A stretch of 64,000 nt of DNA from Chelonoidis abingdonii (GCF_003597395.2 NC_133773.1:66898560-66962559); one strand, 5' to 3'; shown: positions 1 to 12,326, numbered from the stretch's first letter. The notes: a model not told the origin generated them from the sequence alone. Made by a program: numbers and translations.

Positions 1-433
1 GTTTATTTTGTTTTAAACTACACTCACAGCTAACATAGAGGCCCCTTTGACCAGTCTCTAATGGAACTTACAATAAAAACTTTGAACAGGTGTTTTAGTA
101 TGTTCCAGATTTGTCAGAAAATATATTATGACTCAATTGTCCAAATTTACATATTTGTACAATGACATTATGGGCACTGTTGTTTCAGATGACTTAATAG
201 ACTAGTGCATTGATTCTTTGTACTTTACTGCCTGGGGATATTACTTTCTTGAACTGTGGATGTTAACATGACAGATATTTAAAATGAGTCTCTACTTGTG
301 GCCTCTGGAGGGGTGTATATGCTATATAGTTGTTCTAGCTCTTCCCTGCCCCCAGTACTGTATCTTTAAATCTCTAAGGATTCTTATATCCTCAGAGACA
401 GACAGTGTGATCTATTCAGTGCAGACTGTCACA
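1..433. other. Intergenic, nothing recognised
   Basis: AT-rich unique-looking DNA. I see no open frame of note, no RNA gene and no repeat family that I recognise. Confidence 0.5.
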
Positions 434-569
434 GATAGGTGCTGGACCTAGGAATGTGGGAGGTGCTGCTGCACCCCCTGTCTTGAAGTGGTTTCCATCA
501 TATACAAGACTTACAGTTTGGTTTAATGGCTCTCAGCACTCCTACTATACAACTTGTTCCAACCCCACG
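434..569. mobile_element. Short non-autonomous DNA transposon copy A
   Basis: This 136-bp repeat shares a core with a second copy near 31.6 kb: both contain CTTGAAGTGGTTTCC, then a stretch reading TTTAATGGCTCTCAGCAC, then TTGTTCCA. The copy is flanked by CTGTCACA on the left (426-433) and CTGTCAAA on the right (570-577), a 7/8 match expected for an old 8-bp target duplication of the hAT superfamily. Its ends resemble an inverted pair, GGTGCTGG against CCAACCCC. No coding capacity is visible. The hAT assignment is an inference from duplication length. Confidence 0.65.
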
Positions 570-1827
570 CTGTCAAAGAAGCAGCACCGATGGTCTTTTG
601 CTGTTGTTGTTAATCTAAAATAAAGGTCATTTTTATTTTTATGTAGGGATAAATAAAAACTAAAAACAACTAAATTTGAACAGTAGCCTTTAGATAAGGG
701 CATTGTAGAATGGAAAGAATCTAAAAAGAGTTTTCACTCATATTGGGTGATGGACTAATGTTTGCTCTTGCTGCCCAACTTCCCTCTGAGTACAGTTCTG
801 CTCAGTATTTCATGGAAAGATAAACTAAAACAGTCAGGAAGCTAAATAGAGCTAAAATAGTCTTGACTTGCTGTGATTAAACAGTTCTGAAGGTTGCAAT
901 AGAGAGCTGCTGAAGAAACTGTTGGAAGACAGAGCAAAGCTTTGTGTTATCTCACAAACTGCCATCTTGGGCTATGCATGAGCAGGGGTGAGCAGGAGTG
1001 AAATGCAAAAATGTGTGCTGCATCTCTGTACACAATCCAGCCCTGCCTGTTAGTATCTCCTAATATATAAAACACTTAGTGGTTACAGAGAGCCCCAAGC
1101 TGTTGTTTCAGATATAATCACCACTAAAATCTGACTGTTCAAAATTCACTTCAGGATGTTTTGACATAAGCCCTCCTCTTTCTATGATACCTTTTAGCTT
1201 GTAAGGTGCTGTGGTAGTTTATAGTGAACCACTCTGTACCACCCTGACTGAACATATTCTGTTGTGAGCCTTGTAATAGAGCCCCTGGAAGGCCAGGTGG
1301 TTTAGTAGTAGGACACCCAGTATTACCAGTCAGCAGGAAGGCCCTTCACAGTTTAGTTCCTCACTCAATGGTGGGTTTGTCTTAATCTTAGATGGCAATG
1401 TCCTTGCCTCTCTTCATACCAGAGGGAAAGTGGAGTCTAACATGGCTTATGCCCTTCTTGCATCAGGGGCAGTTGGTAGGGGAGCCTGGAACCTTCCCAC
1501 TCCAGCAAGCTCCAACCTAGCAGTTAACAGTATCTGGCACCCTGGATTCCTCTTGGAGTTACACTCCCTGGGCCACCATCTGTCTCTTCCCTATTTCTCC
1601 AAGTCAGGGGTGGCCCCACCCTGCACTTGCTCCTCTTTGCCTCCCTCCTCGTTGCTTGCCCTTATGGCCAGTAAAAGGTGGGAGGGCCAAGGTCCCTTGG
1701 CCCTTGCATTTTGGCACCCCTGATCCAAGTACAGTACAAAGTTTTTTTTGTTAAAACTAAACCTTCAGCCCCACTGCTGGGTTCAGCATGCAGTCCTGTT
1801 GCTCACAGGGAGGCTTCTTCAATAACT
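570..1827. other. Intergenic, nothing recognised
   Basis: About 1.25 kb without a recognised gene or repeat. The open frame at 1430-1723 (97 codons) has low-complexity composition and no recognisable motif, and I regard it as chance. Confidence 0.45.
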
Positions 1828-2436
1828 AGGGCCCTACCAAATTCCTGCCCATAAAAAATGTGTCATGGACCATGAAATCTGGTCTTTTGTGTGCTTTTAC
1901 CCTATACAATATAGATTTCATGGGGAAAACCAGAATTTCTCAAACTGGGGGTCTTGACCCCAAAAGGGAGTTTCAGCGGTGTCACAAGGCTATTTTATGG
2001 GGGTTGTGGTATTACCCCTGCACTGTGCCTTCAGAGTTGATGGGGGTGGGTGGGCAGAGAGTGGAGGCTGCTGAGTGAGGGCCCAGCTCTGCAGGCAGCA
2101 GCGCAGAAGTATGACTTTACCATACCATTCTTACTTCTGTGCTGCTGCTGGCAGAGACTGCTTTCAAAGCTGGGATCCCAGCCAGCAACCGCCACTCTCC
2201 AGCTACCCAACTCTGAAGGCAGTGCCATCGCCAGCAGAAGTAATGGCAGCAGTACCACAACCTTCCCTACAATAACTTTGCAACTCCCTTCCCCACAACT
2301 GCTTTTGGGGTCAGGACCCCTACAATTACAACACCATGACATTTCAGATTTAAATAGCTGAAATCATGAAATTTTATTTTAAAAAATCCTTTGTCCATGA
2401 AATTGACCAAAATGGACCGTGAATTTGGACCAATAA
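1828..2436. mobile_element. Non-autonomous DNA transposon with inverted ends
   Basis: The left end reads AGGGCCCTACCAAATTC. The right end, read on the other strand, runs GGTCCAAATTCACGGTCC, so the termini form an imperfect inverted repeat. Inside are paired inverted segments: GACCATGAAATCTGG near the left, AATTGACCAAAATGG near the right, and a TACTTCTGTGCTGCTGC block facing GCAGCGCAGAAGT. This looks like a composite MITE of a type I associate with turtle genomes. The overlapping open frames at 2031-2361 on both strands come from its GC-rich palindromic core and are not genes. Superfamily not determined. Confidence 0.75.
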
Positions 2437-4351
2437 CCTTGTCCAGGAGCCCTTGGGGTAGGGGTCAGTCTTCCTTCCCTGACTGAGCTGGATTGCTCCT
2501 TTTTAAGCTTCCTGTACAGTTAGAATACTTTGGAAATCTGGAGGGGTGGGGCTAGGGCCCAGTATTGTCCTTTCACCCCTTCAAGCCCAGTTTGAGACTT
2601 CTGCCCTCCATGAGAAGCCTAATTAGCAAAAAAACCTGTTTGGGATTAGAGTTTAGAATTTAATATTGCAACGTGAATACTTGAATTATTCAGGGACCAG
2701 TTCTGCGGGCAAAACTCTGACTACTAATTACAACACAATATTTTGAAGACAAGAATGTCTATTCTTCTCCTTTCATCTCTTGCCTTTTTATCCTTTCTTA
2801 ATGAGTCCATTCAGTCTCTTACAAACACATTTTTCAAACGGACAAAACCATTTCTTACTGCTAGAAATGAGTGCCTAAATACAAGGAAACAAATTTTGCT
2901 GACACAATGTCTAGCTGCTGAACTCTACCATATATTCATATAGTTAATGTTCCTAATAAGTGATATACTAACATAGTTTTAGCTTTAAAGGACTTTACCA
3001 TGCCTAAAGTACATGGAGCAGAAGAAAAATGTTTCTCTAAAAGACACAGAAGATGAATGAATCTATTGGCTGATTCATTGCTACGTTACCCAAACATTTT
3101 GTAATGTCAATAAGGGCTTTTGTTCGATGAGATGGTTCTACACCAGCTTTTAAATATGCATGGCATAGCTCTATGCTATTACTGCTTAAGTTTATGTTGA
3201 TGTGTTTGCACTTTCATCCATTCAGCTGCCTGCACACATAACTTATGGACAGTGCCCCTTACTTGAAGCTTATTGACTTTATATGTTAAGCATTATTATC
3301 AGAAAAATTTTGTATTGGCATCCTAACCTTGTAATTAACCATTTTAGGACTTTAAAAATGCAAATATTTAATAGATGGGGTTTATCTACAACTGCTCAAA
3401 ACTACTTCTGAACATGATTGCACTGATAAGCTAGACCTAGTCCAACACACTGAACAATGTAACCATTTGCGCATAAAATAATACACTCAAAGTGATATTG
3501 CTCCATATATCAGACACACTTTTCCCTCACAGACAGACAGAGATAAATGTGTCTTAGGAGCTACAAAAGAATGGCATCTTCAATTGAACTGACTGTTCAC
3601 AGTGGGTGTCTCCAATTTTTATAAAGAAAAAGACACACAGGGCTAAATTTTGTCCTGACTTACAGGCATCCATTCAGAATCCTTTAAGATTCAACTACTT
3701 TATATCTGAGTTTTCTATAATCCCCCCAAAGTGTTGTATCGAAGCACTACATGTATTTGCTTATTCTGCCTGTGTAAAGATTGATACATTTTGAAGAAAC
3801 ACCAACAGATTGCTTTTATACTATGACTGTAATTGATTATTTCAGTAAAAGACCAGCAGTAGCCTTTACTAGCCAAATTATTTCCACAACAGTAATCAAA
3901 TTCAATCATTTTTAGTCAAGAAGAAAATCTAAGAGAACTAGCATTTGAAAATGGACCCCAATTCAGAAATTCTTCATTTCTACATTACTAAGTAGAAACA
4001 TTTTAAGCAGATATATTCATCTGTTTACTGACCCTGCCAATAAGGAACTAGAACATTTTTAAAAACAAGTTATGAACTATTGTCTGAAAACTACTGTTCC
4101 AGAAGAAAAGCTCTGGATTTTTTTTTCCAGAACTACTGAATGACTTGATGTTCTACAATACAAATGCTTCTCAGGATTGGAACATGCAGGTTACGTTATT
4201 TTTCTCCAAAACAATCAGTCTTATTAAGCAGATACAAAGCAATTGAGCCTGACATCAATTCTAGGCAAAATAAAGGAAGGCTGATTTGGGATAGAAATAT
4301 GTCAGGCAACATAGTTTTATGGAAAATAAGTCTATCATGGTAGTTGTCAAT
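2437..4351. other. Intergenic, nothing recognised
   Basis: AT-rich DNA with no recognised gene or repeat. Short open frames at 2743-2943 and 3606-3794 show no domain and lie in AT-rich sequence. Confidence 0.45.
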
Positions 4352-4516
4352 CTGTGCTGTTGAGGAAGATGAAAGTCCCAGGAAAGGAGAGCATCTAAAT
4401 GGAGCAGAGGGAAACCATTCCATAGTTGCACTATCCTTCCAGATGATGATGTAGTATCCTCTTGCACTGAGGCTACCTTTCTAAGGGAGGGAACTCTAGC
4501 TATTCGAAAGAAACAG

Positions 4517-5007
4517 GTATTAGTAATGGGCGATTCGATCATTAGAAACATAGATAGCTGGGTTTGCGATGATGGGGGGAACCAGATGGTGACTTACCTG
4601 CCTGCTGTAAACGTTGTGGATCTCTTGAGACATCTAAATAGACTTATGTGTAGTGCTGGAGAGAAGCTGTTGGTAGTGGTACCAATGACATAGGGAAGGA
4701 TAGGAGTGAGGTCCTGGGGGCCAAATTTAGGTTGCTAGGTAAGAGATTGATATCCAGGACCTCCATGGTAGCATTCTCTGAGATGCTCCCAGTTCCAAGT
4801 GCAGGGCCTGTTAGACAGGCAAAACTGAAGAGTTTCAATGGGAGGATGAGATGATTGTGTAGGTTGGAGAGGTTTAGATTTATTAGGAACTGGGAAAACT
4901 TTTGGGAAAGGGGGAGTCTATACAGGAAGGATGGGCTCCACCTAAACCAAAATGGAACCAGATTGCTGGCACTTAACATGAAAAAGGTCATAGAGCATTT
5001 TTTTTAA
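4517..5007 (+). pseudogene. CR1 ORF1 remnant: SGNH/GDSL esterase-like domain
   Basis: The frame opening VMGDSIIRNID at 4517 onward holds the block-I serine motif (G-D-S). After a frame switch at 4678 the sequence continues with GTNDIG, the block-III motif, and from 4930 with DGLHLNQNGTRLLA, whose D-x-x-H is the block-V catalytic pair. Stop TAA is at 5005-5007. CR1 ORF1 proteins carry such an esterase, thought to act on lipids or in RNP biology. The frame moves from phase 2 to phase 1 exactly at GGTACC, as expected if 3n+1 bases were lost between two GGTA repeats. A TGA lies near 4850. Not functional. Confidence 0.88.
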
Positions 5008-5234
5008 ACTAAGAGCTGGGGGAAAGATGACAGATGGAGAGGGGCACATGGTTCAGACATCCCTCAGGGGAGGATCTATTAATAGTGAATCTCTATATCC
5101 TAGTTAGGACAAGAGGATGGAAAATGATAAAATACAGGCAGGGTCTGATCAGAAACAGTCAAATAAAAAAGAGTCTCATTCAATTACATAGTGTAATGGC
5201 AGACAGCTAAAAGGAAACGAGTTTTTTAAAGTGT

Positions 5235-8200
5235 TTATATACCAGTGCTAGAAGTCTAAATAATAAGATGGGTGAACTAGAGTGCCTCGTATTTAAATGA
5301 GGATATTGATATAATAGGTATCACAGAAACTTGGTGGAATGAGGATAATCAATGAGATATAGTAACACCCGGGTACAAAATATATCGGAAGGACAGAACA
5401 GATCATGCTAGTGTGGGAGTGGTATTTGTGGTATGTGAAAGAAAGTGTAGAATCAAATGAAGTAAAAATTGTAAATGAATCAACCTGTACCATAGAATCT
5501 CTGTGGATATGTCAAGGTATTTTTCCCACTTTGAACTTTAGCGTCCAAAAAGTGGGGACCTGTATGTACCCTTCTAAGCTTAATTTCTAGCTTAGATCCG
5601 ATAGCGCTGCCACCAACCAGAAATTCCAGTGTCTGGTACACTCCCTGTCCCCTCAAAACCTTCCCTAGGGGACCCAGGACCCAAACCCCTTGGGTCTTAA
5701 AACAAGGAGAAAAACCAATCCCCATCCTTCCCCTTCCCAGACTTTCCCCTCCCTGGGTTGCCCTGAGAGGCTACACTGATCCAAACTCCTTAGGTGTTCC
5801 CTAACTCCTCAACCTTCCCCCCACCAATCCCTGGTGAGTTCAGACCCAATCCCCTTAGGTCTTAAACAAGGGGAAAAAAATCAGTCAGGTTCTTAAAAAA
5901 AAAAAAAAAAAAAAAAAGCTTTTAATTAAAGAAAGAAAAAGTAAAATTATCTCTGTAAAATCAAGATGGAAAATGTTTACAGGGTATTCAGATCATATAG
6001 ACTAGAGGGACTTCCTCCCCTTAGCCTGAGATAAAAGTTACAGCAAACAGAGGTTAAAACCTTCCAGCAAATACACACTTGCAGTTAAGAAACAAACAAA
6101 AGACTAATCTGCCTTTTCTATAGACTATACTATTTGAACATGAGAGACTATTTCAGAAAGATGGAGAAACCTGGTTGCACATCTGCCCCCTTAGCCCACA
6201 AGAGCGAACAACCAACAAAACCAACACAAACAAAGACTTCCCTCCACCGAGGATTTGAAAGTATCTTGTCCCCCAATTGGTCTACTGGTCAGGTGTCAGC
6301 CAGGTTCACTGAGCTTCTTAACCCTTTACAGGTAAAAGAGACATTAACCCTTAACTATCTGTTTATGACAGGATATAACGTCCATGCTCTAATAAGAAGA
6401 ATATAGCAGTAAGGCTATATTACTGATCACTTAACTAGGATGGTGATAGTGACTCTGAAATGCTCAGAGAGATTAGAGAGGCTATTAAAATAAACTGGAT
6501 AATAATAATAGGAAATTCAATTATCCCCATATTGACTGGATACATGTCACCTCAGAACAGGATGGAGATAAAGTTTCTTGACACTTTAAATGACTCCTTC
6601 TTGGAGCAACTGGTCCTGGAACCCACTGAAGGAGAGGCAGTTCTTCGTTTAGTCCTAAGAGGAGCACAGGATCTGGTTCAAAAGGTGAATGTAGCTGGGC
6701 AGCTTGTTAATAATGACAATAATATAATTAAATTTAATAGCCCTGTGGCAGGAAAAACACCACAGTGGCCCAATAGTGTCGCATTTAATTTCAGAAAAGA
6801 CACAAAAATGAAGAGGTTAGTTAAACAGAAATTAAAGGGTACAGTGCCAAAAGTGAAATCTCTGCAAGCTGCATGGAAACTTTTTAAAGACACCATAATA
6901 GAGGCTCAACTTAAATGTATACTCCAAATTAAAAAACAGTAAAAGAACCAAAAAAGAGCCACCATGTCTAAACAACACAGTCAAAGAAGCAGTGAGATGA
7001 AAAAAGGCATCCTTTAAAAAGTGGAAGTTAAATCCAAGTGAGGAAATAAAAAGGAGCATAAACACTGGCAAATGAAGTCTAAAAATACAGTTAGGAAGGC
7101 CAAAAAAGAATTTGAGGAACAGTTAGCCAAGGACTCAAAGTAATAGCAATTTTTTTAAGTACATCAGAAGCTCAAAGCTGTTAAACAACCATTGGAGCCA
7201 CTGGACAATCGAGGTGCTAAATGAGCAATCAAGGACGATAAGGCCATTGAGGAGAAATTCTTTGCATCGGTCTTCACTGCAGAGGATGTGAGGGAGATTC
7301 CCAATCCTGAGCTAGTCTTTTTAGGTGACAGATCTGAGGAACTGTCCCAGATTGAGGTATCATTAGAGGAGGTTTTGCAACAAATTGATAAATTAAATAG
7401 TAATAAGTCGACCAGGATAAGATGGTATTCACCCAAGAGTTCTGAGGGAACTCGAATGTGAAATTGCAAAATTACTAACTGTAGTCTGTAACCTATCATT
7501 TAAATCAGCTTCTGATCCAGATGACTGGAGGATAGCTAATGTGATGCCAATTTTTAAAAAAGGCTCCAGAGGTAATCCCGGCAATTACAGGCCTGTAACC
7601 CTGACTTCAGTATCGGGCAAACTGGTTGAAACTATCATAAAGAACAATATTGTCAGATACATAGATGAACATAATTTGTTGAGGAAGAGTCAACATGCTT
7701 TTAATAAAGGGAAATCATGCCTCACCAATCTACTAGAATTCTTTGAGGGGATCAACAAGCATGTGGACCAAGGGGATCCAGTGGATCTAGTGTTCTAAAA
7801 TTTTGAAAAAGCCTTTGACAAGGTCCCTCACCAAAGGCCTTATGCAAAGTAAGATGCCATGGGATAAGAGGGAAGGTGCTCTCATGAAATGGTAACTGGT
7901 TAAAAGATAGGAAACAAAGGGTAGGAATAAATGGTCAGTTCTCAGAATGAAGAGAGGTAAATAGTGGTGTCCCTCAGGGCTCTGTTCAGGGACCAGTCCT
8001 ATTCAATATATTCATAAATGATCTGGAAAAAGGGGTAAACAGTGAGGTGGCAAAATGTGCAGATGGTACAAAATTACTGAAGACAGTTAAGACCCAGGCA
8101 GACTGCAAAGAGCTACAAAAGGACCTCTCAAAACTGAGTGATTGGCCAACAAAACGGCAAATGAAATTTAATGTTGGCAAATGCAAAGTAATGCACATTG

Positions 8201-8870
8201 TATAATTGGGATTATGCTTTCCATATAAAATGATGGGGTCTAAATTAGCTGTTATCACTCAAGAAAGAGATCTTGGAGTCATTGTAGATAGTTCTCTGAA
8301 AACATCCACTCAGTGTGCAGCGGCAGTCAAAAAAGTGAACAGAATGCTCTGAATAATTAGGAAAGAGATAGATAATAGGAAAGAAAATGTCATATATAAA
8401 TATCTCTCTATAAATCCATGGTACACCCACATCTTGAATACTGTGTGCAGATGTGGTAGCCCCATCTCAAAAATGATATATTGGAACTGGAAAGGGTTCA
8501 GAAAAGGGAAAAAAAATGGTTAGGGGTATGGAACAGCTTCAGTATGAGGAGAGATTAAGAAGACAGAGACTTTTCAGCCTGGAAAAGAGATGGCTATGGG
8601 AAGATATGATTGAGGTCTATAAAAATCATGACTGGTATAGAGAAAGTAAAAAAGGAAGTGTTATTTACGCCTCCTTATAACAAAAGAACTAGGGGTCACC
8701 AAATGAAATCGATAGGCACCAGGTTTAAAACAATCAGAAGGAAGTATTTCTTCACACAACACACAGTCAACCTTCTGTTGCCAGAGGGTGTTGTGAAGGC
8801 CAAGACCATAACAGGATTCAAAAAAGAAATAGATAAATTCATAGAGGATAGATCCATGAATGACTATTAG
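5235..8870 (+). pseudogene. CR1 ORF2 remnant: endonuclease and reverse transcriptase
   Basis: The endonuclease N-terminus is visible around 5265-5500, with LNNKMGELECLV and then GITETWWNEDN (catalytic glutamate region). The coding sequence is interrupted by the LTR at 5510-6370 and resumes in the endonuclease. There the expected GDFN motif reads as GNSI near 6515 and the SDH motif reads as NDN near 6715, so both catalytic sites are lost. The RT fingers appear at 7541-7798 (GSRGNPGNYRPVTLTSVSGK, then SQHAFNKGKSCLTNL). The FADD active site is CADG at 8056-8067, so the second aspartate is gone. A frame ending RSMNDY stops at 8870. Several frameshifts and stops are present. Confidence 0.92.
5510..6370. 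repeat. Solo LTR, copy 1 (861 bp), inside the CR1
   Basis: The segment begins TGTCA and ends TGACA, giving the TG...CA ends of an LTR. It is flanked by perfect 5-bp direct repeats GGATA at 5505-5509 and 6371-6375. CR1 ORF2 sequence resumes immediately after the right duplication. Two related copies occur at 15274-16177 and 25777-26636. No internal gag, pol or env sequence adjoins, so it is a solo LTR from recombination between two LTRs of a retroviral or LTR-retrotransposon insertion. It holds a 25-base A-run near 5895-5920 and the conserved stretch TTAACCCTTTACAGGTAAAA near the right end. Orientation is unsure; a CCAAT-like box near the right end favours transcription from the minus strand. 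Confidence 0.93.
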
Positions 8871-9103
8871 CCAGGGTGGGCAGGAATGGTGTCCCTAGTC
8901 TCTGTTTGCCAGAAGTTGGGAATGAGCGATAGGGGATGGATCACTTGATGATTACCTGTCCTATTCATTCCCTGTGGGGCACCTGGCACTGGCCACTGTT
9001 GGAAAACAGGATAGTGGGCTAGATGGACCTTTGGTCTGGGACCCACTAGGGCCATTCTTATGTTCTCTGAATAATCATTGCTGAATGAGGATATTCCTAG
9101 TGT

Positions 9104-9734
9104 CAAGAGGGTAGCGTGTTAGTCTGGATCTGTAAAAGCAGCAGAGAATCCTGTGGCACCTTATATAGAGTAACAGACGTTTTGGAGCGTGAGCTTTCGT
9201 GGTGAATACCCACTTGTCAGACGTAGGTATGGGAAATTTCCAGGGGCAGGTACTATATATGTGCTATCAAGCAAGCTAGAGATAACGAGGTTAGTTCAAT
9301 CAGGGAGGATGAGGCCCTGTTCTAGCAGTAAAGGTGTGAAAACCAAGGGAAGAGAAACTGGTTCTGTAATTGGCAAGCCAATTCACAGTCTTTGTTTAGT
9401 CCAGAGCTGATGATGTCAAATTTGCAGTGAACTGAAGCTCAGCAGTTTCTCTTTGAAGTCTGGTCCTGAAGTTTTTTTGCTTGCAGGATGGCCACCTTAA
9501 GATTCGCTATATGTGGCCAGGAAGGTTGAAGTGCTCTCGCTACAGGTTTTTGTATATTGCATTCCTGATATCTGATTTGTGTCTGTTTTTTATCCTTTTC
9601 CGTAGAGACTGTCCAGTTTGGCCAATGTACATAGCAGAGGGGCATTGCTGGCATATGATGGCGTATATTACATTGGTGGACGTGCAGGTGAATGAACTGG
9701 TGATGGTATGGCTTATCTGGTTAGCTAGTAGGGT
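9104..9734 (-). mobile_element. Penelope-like element, 3' part with GIY-YIG domain
   Basis: On the minus strand, 9540-9794 encodes NVIYAIICQQCPSAMYIGQT followed by GQSLRKRI and HKSDIRN. This is the GIY-YIG endonuclease signature (I-Y-A-I ... Y-I-G-Q-T, with the conserved arginine downstream) joined to a CxxC pair, as in Penelope-like retroelements. The frame then shifts and continues as NLKVAILQAKKLQDQTSKR at 9439-9520. The plus-strand left end (GTGTTAGTCTGGATCTGTAA near 9117) is the reptile PLE 3' tail. The reverse transcriptase part is absent, so the copy is 5'-truncated and broken by at least one frameshift. Confidence 0.88.
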
Positions 9735-10110
9735 TCCACAGTCTGTCTTCCTGTATAACACAAGCCATAGACTCTCAATTATTTCCTGCATCAACTTTAT
9801 ACCTTCTAGTTAAGCCAAACCCTTTTTAGAAGGCTTCAACTGATGGAGAATTCACCATATTTGTTAAGTTGTTCTACTAATTATCTTCACTAAAACTTTG
9901 TACTTTATTTCTAGCTTGAATTTATCTAGCTTCAGTTTCCAAGGAATGGATCATGTTATGCCTTTGTCTGCTAGGTTAAAAAGTCCTCCCCTATCAGAAA
10001 TCTTCTCTCCACATAGCTACATATAGAAGATGATCATGTCACATCCTTACTTTCTCCTGATAAGCTACAGAGCTTTTTAAGTCTCTCACTTAAATAAACA
10101 TGGATGAACT
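9735..10110 (-). mobile_element. Older CR1 LINE 3' end, antisense
   Basis: Read on the minus strand this segment contains GGCATAACATGATCC, then TGGAGAATTC in antisense, ATTGATGCAGGAAATAAT-like sequence and GGCTTGTGTTATACAGGAAG. That is the order of ORF2 C-terminus and 3' UTR in an older reptile CR1 subfamily. The segment adjoins the Penelope-like fragment directly, so one of the two inserted next to or into the other. A second antisense copy of the same end lies at 44018-44228. Confidence 0.75.
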
Positions 10111-11548
10111 TAAACATTGAGGCTAATAACTCTCAGTGATATATCACTTTTCATTACATATATATATAAACCATAGTTAAAAATAAATAGAAATAAATCC
10201 TCTGAGGGGAAAAGTTATTTCTGCCCTGGAGTAGCTGTGTACTTAATTAAAGAGATGTAAAACATGTTTGTGTTTGTTTTTGTTTTTGTTTTTTTTACCC
10301 AAAAGGTCCACTCAACATTCTAAGCACTCCTTCCAATTTATAGTTTGCAAACTTTGAAAGCAAATATTTTCTAATCCAGGGACGAAAATCGAAGAATGAT
10401 TATTCCTCTGAACCCTCATAAAAAAACATAGGACACTAATGGTTTTATTTTTTGAAATTGAACAGGTACTCTGAGGAGCAGCAAAAACATATAGCTCTGA
10501 CCTCTGACACACACGTTTAACTGCTTTAGACTTGAATGAAATTTCTACATTGTTTGGTTGTGACTTACATCTTCGTTTTAGTGCTGATTTATATCTTATA
10601 CTGGGCATTCAATCTGGAGAATTTGATTTCCCCCCCTCCCGTTTCTCTCCCCTACCCCCCTGGAAAATGTTACTATTCAAGTGTATTTGGGCCAGAAATA
10701 GCTAGGACTTCTTCAGTTTTCAGTTTTTCTGCTTTATTTACTTAACTAGTTCTTTTTTTTTGCTTTATTTAAACTTTTTCCAGGATCACATTTCAAGTTA
10801 AATTAATTTTGCTTTTGAAATTCCTGAAGGCTCCGTTTTTAGAACTGTTCTGTTTTGTTTGCATCTGCACTCTTCCTTTAGGTGTCATTATTCACTTGAA
10901 TGATTTGTAGTGCCCACAGTACATATGGTGCATTATACATAGATCTGTTTTGTTTAGTCTAGAAAGGCTTTGATGTTCTACACATTTGCATTTAGCTATT
11001 CCATTTGAATCCAGAGAGATTATTTTTAATCTTCCAATCAGGTTGTGACCCATAAAAGCATTCCAGACCAAGAACCTTTCTTTCTTTGGAAGGAAAAAAA
11101 ATCCTTTAGTATTTCATGAGGGAAAGAACAATTCTCAAGACTAAAGAAATAGGAGCTCCAGGAAAAATGCGAGAGAGCTGGTGTACAAGTGAAGTTTAGA
11201 TGATATGTGAATATGGGGGGGATTCAGTACCTGGGGTACTATCCAAATATCATTATGTTCCTACACAACCATTTGAAATGTCAGAATACACCCTGCAACA
11301 ATGGATTAGTAGGGAGAATGCAGATGAAGTCAAAGGTGCCAAAAAACCCAAACTCAAACCCCAAATGTAATTTAACTCAATGGTTTCACAATGTATTCAT
11401 GGTTGAAAAAAATCTAAAAATCTCCCTGTGGACATCATGAATACATATAACACATTTTATTAGGGATACTATGGCAACAGAAACACTAGATATCCAAGAA
11501 TAATAGAAACTGAATGTATTTTGTAAAGATGTATTATCAGACTGACTG
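10111..11548. other. Intergenic, simple repeats only
   Basis: AT-rich DNA with a short TA run near 10158-10168, a T-rich (GTTTTT)n tract at 10265-10297 and further T runs near 10750. No gene or known repeat family recognised. Confidence 0.5.
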
Positions 11549-12264
11549 CAGTGTTTCTCAAACTGTGGGTCTTGATCCTGGGGGTGCTGGGGTTGGATTT
11601 ATGAAAGGGTGCCAGGGAGCTACAAGAAGTTGAAGGAGAGGAAACAACCCTAGCTAGCAAAATCTGCTGTCCTTGTTGTAGCAGCTCCTACCCTATGGGT
11701 CTCAATGCATTCATTTCTCCACTCTGGGCATTGTGAACTGGCTCCTGGTGCATGGGATTGTGGAACCACTCCGGTTTGGCCTGGCCCCCCGATTGGGGCA
11801 TCTGAGCCAAATATGAGTGATGTTAAGCAGAACAACTTACTCAGATTTGGCTTGGCCACCATGCCCATCAGGCTCACATGCTTGTATGATCTGGCCCCTG
11901 ACGCACCACCTGAACTAGCCCAGTGGAGCCAAGCCCAGTAGAGGGAGAAGCTGAAGGAACTGCCATTGCGGTTGGAGAGACTGTGGGGTGGGCTCACTCT
12001 ATGGGTTCTCCCTGACTTTCCACTCCCTGCAGACAGCACCTGACATTCCCCCACCCCCACAACCTGGTGGCAGCACCTGACACACACCCCAGGATCACAT
12101 TAGGATTATATTAATACCATGGCTGGAGTAGTGGAGGTAGTCTAAAAATATGGTTGTATGTGCCTTTAATTTTTAGACATCCCACCTCTGAGATCCCTGG
12201 GGGTCATGTTAACAAAGGTGAACCCAAAGGATACTTGCAACATAAAAAGACTTGGGAACCACTG
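11549..12264. mobile_element. hAT-like non-autonomous DNA transposon
   Basis: The left end reads CAGTGTTTCTCAAACTGTGG. The right end ends CTTGGGAACCACTG, whose complement is CAGTGGTTCCCAAG. These match the hAT-type terminal motif CAGTGGTTCTCAA. Internal sequence includes the phrase GTGGGTCTTGATCC near the left and TCCCTGGGGGTCATG near the right, also loosely inverted. No clear 8-bp target duplication remains. The open frames at 11650-12087 (minus) and 11705-11941 (plus) lie entirely within the element and show no transposase motif. Confidence 0.75.
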
Positions 12265-12326
12265 GCCTGGTGTATCGCCATTACTGCAAAATAAATGTGC
12301 ATTCTGTTCAGACTGTACTGTTTACT

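Larger units (their letters stand above)
4352..9067 (+). mobile_element. Long 5'-truncated CR1 LINE, split by an LTR
   Basis: A non-LTR retrotransposon of the CR1 clade on the plus strand, about 3.85 kb once the 861-bp LTR insertion is removed. It carries remains of both frames: an SGNH/GDSL-like esterase from ORF1 (4517-5007) and an APE-type endonuclease plus reverse transcriptase from ORF2 (about 5235-8870). The 3' end, about 9000-9067, reads GGGCTAGATGGACCTTTGGT followed by a variant ending ATTCTTATGTTCT, the typical reptile CR1 tail. The 5' edge is uncertain by tens of bases. Multiple stops, frameshifts and lost catalytic residues make it dead. The family assignment rests on visible motifs and remembered CR1 organisation. 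Confidence 0.93.
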
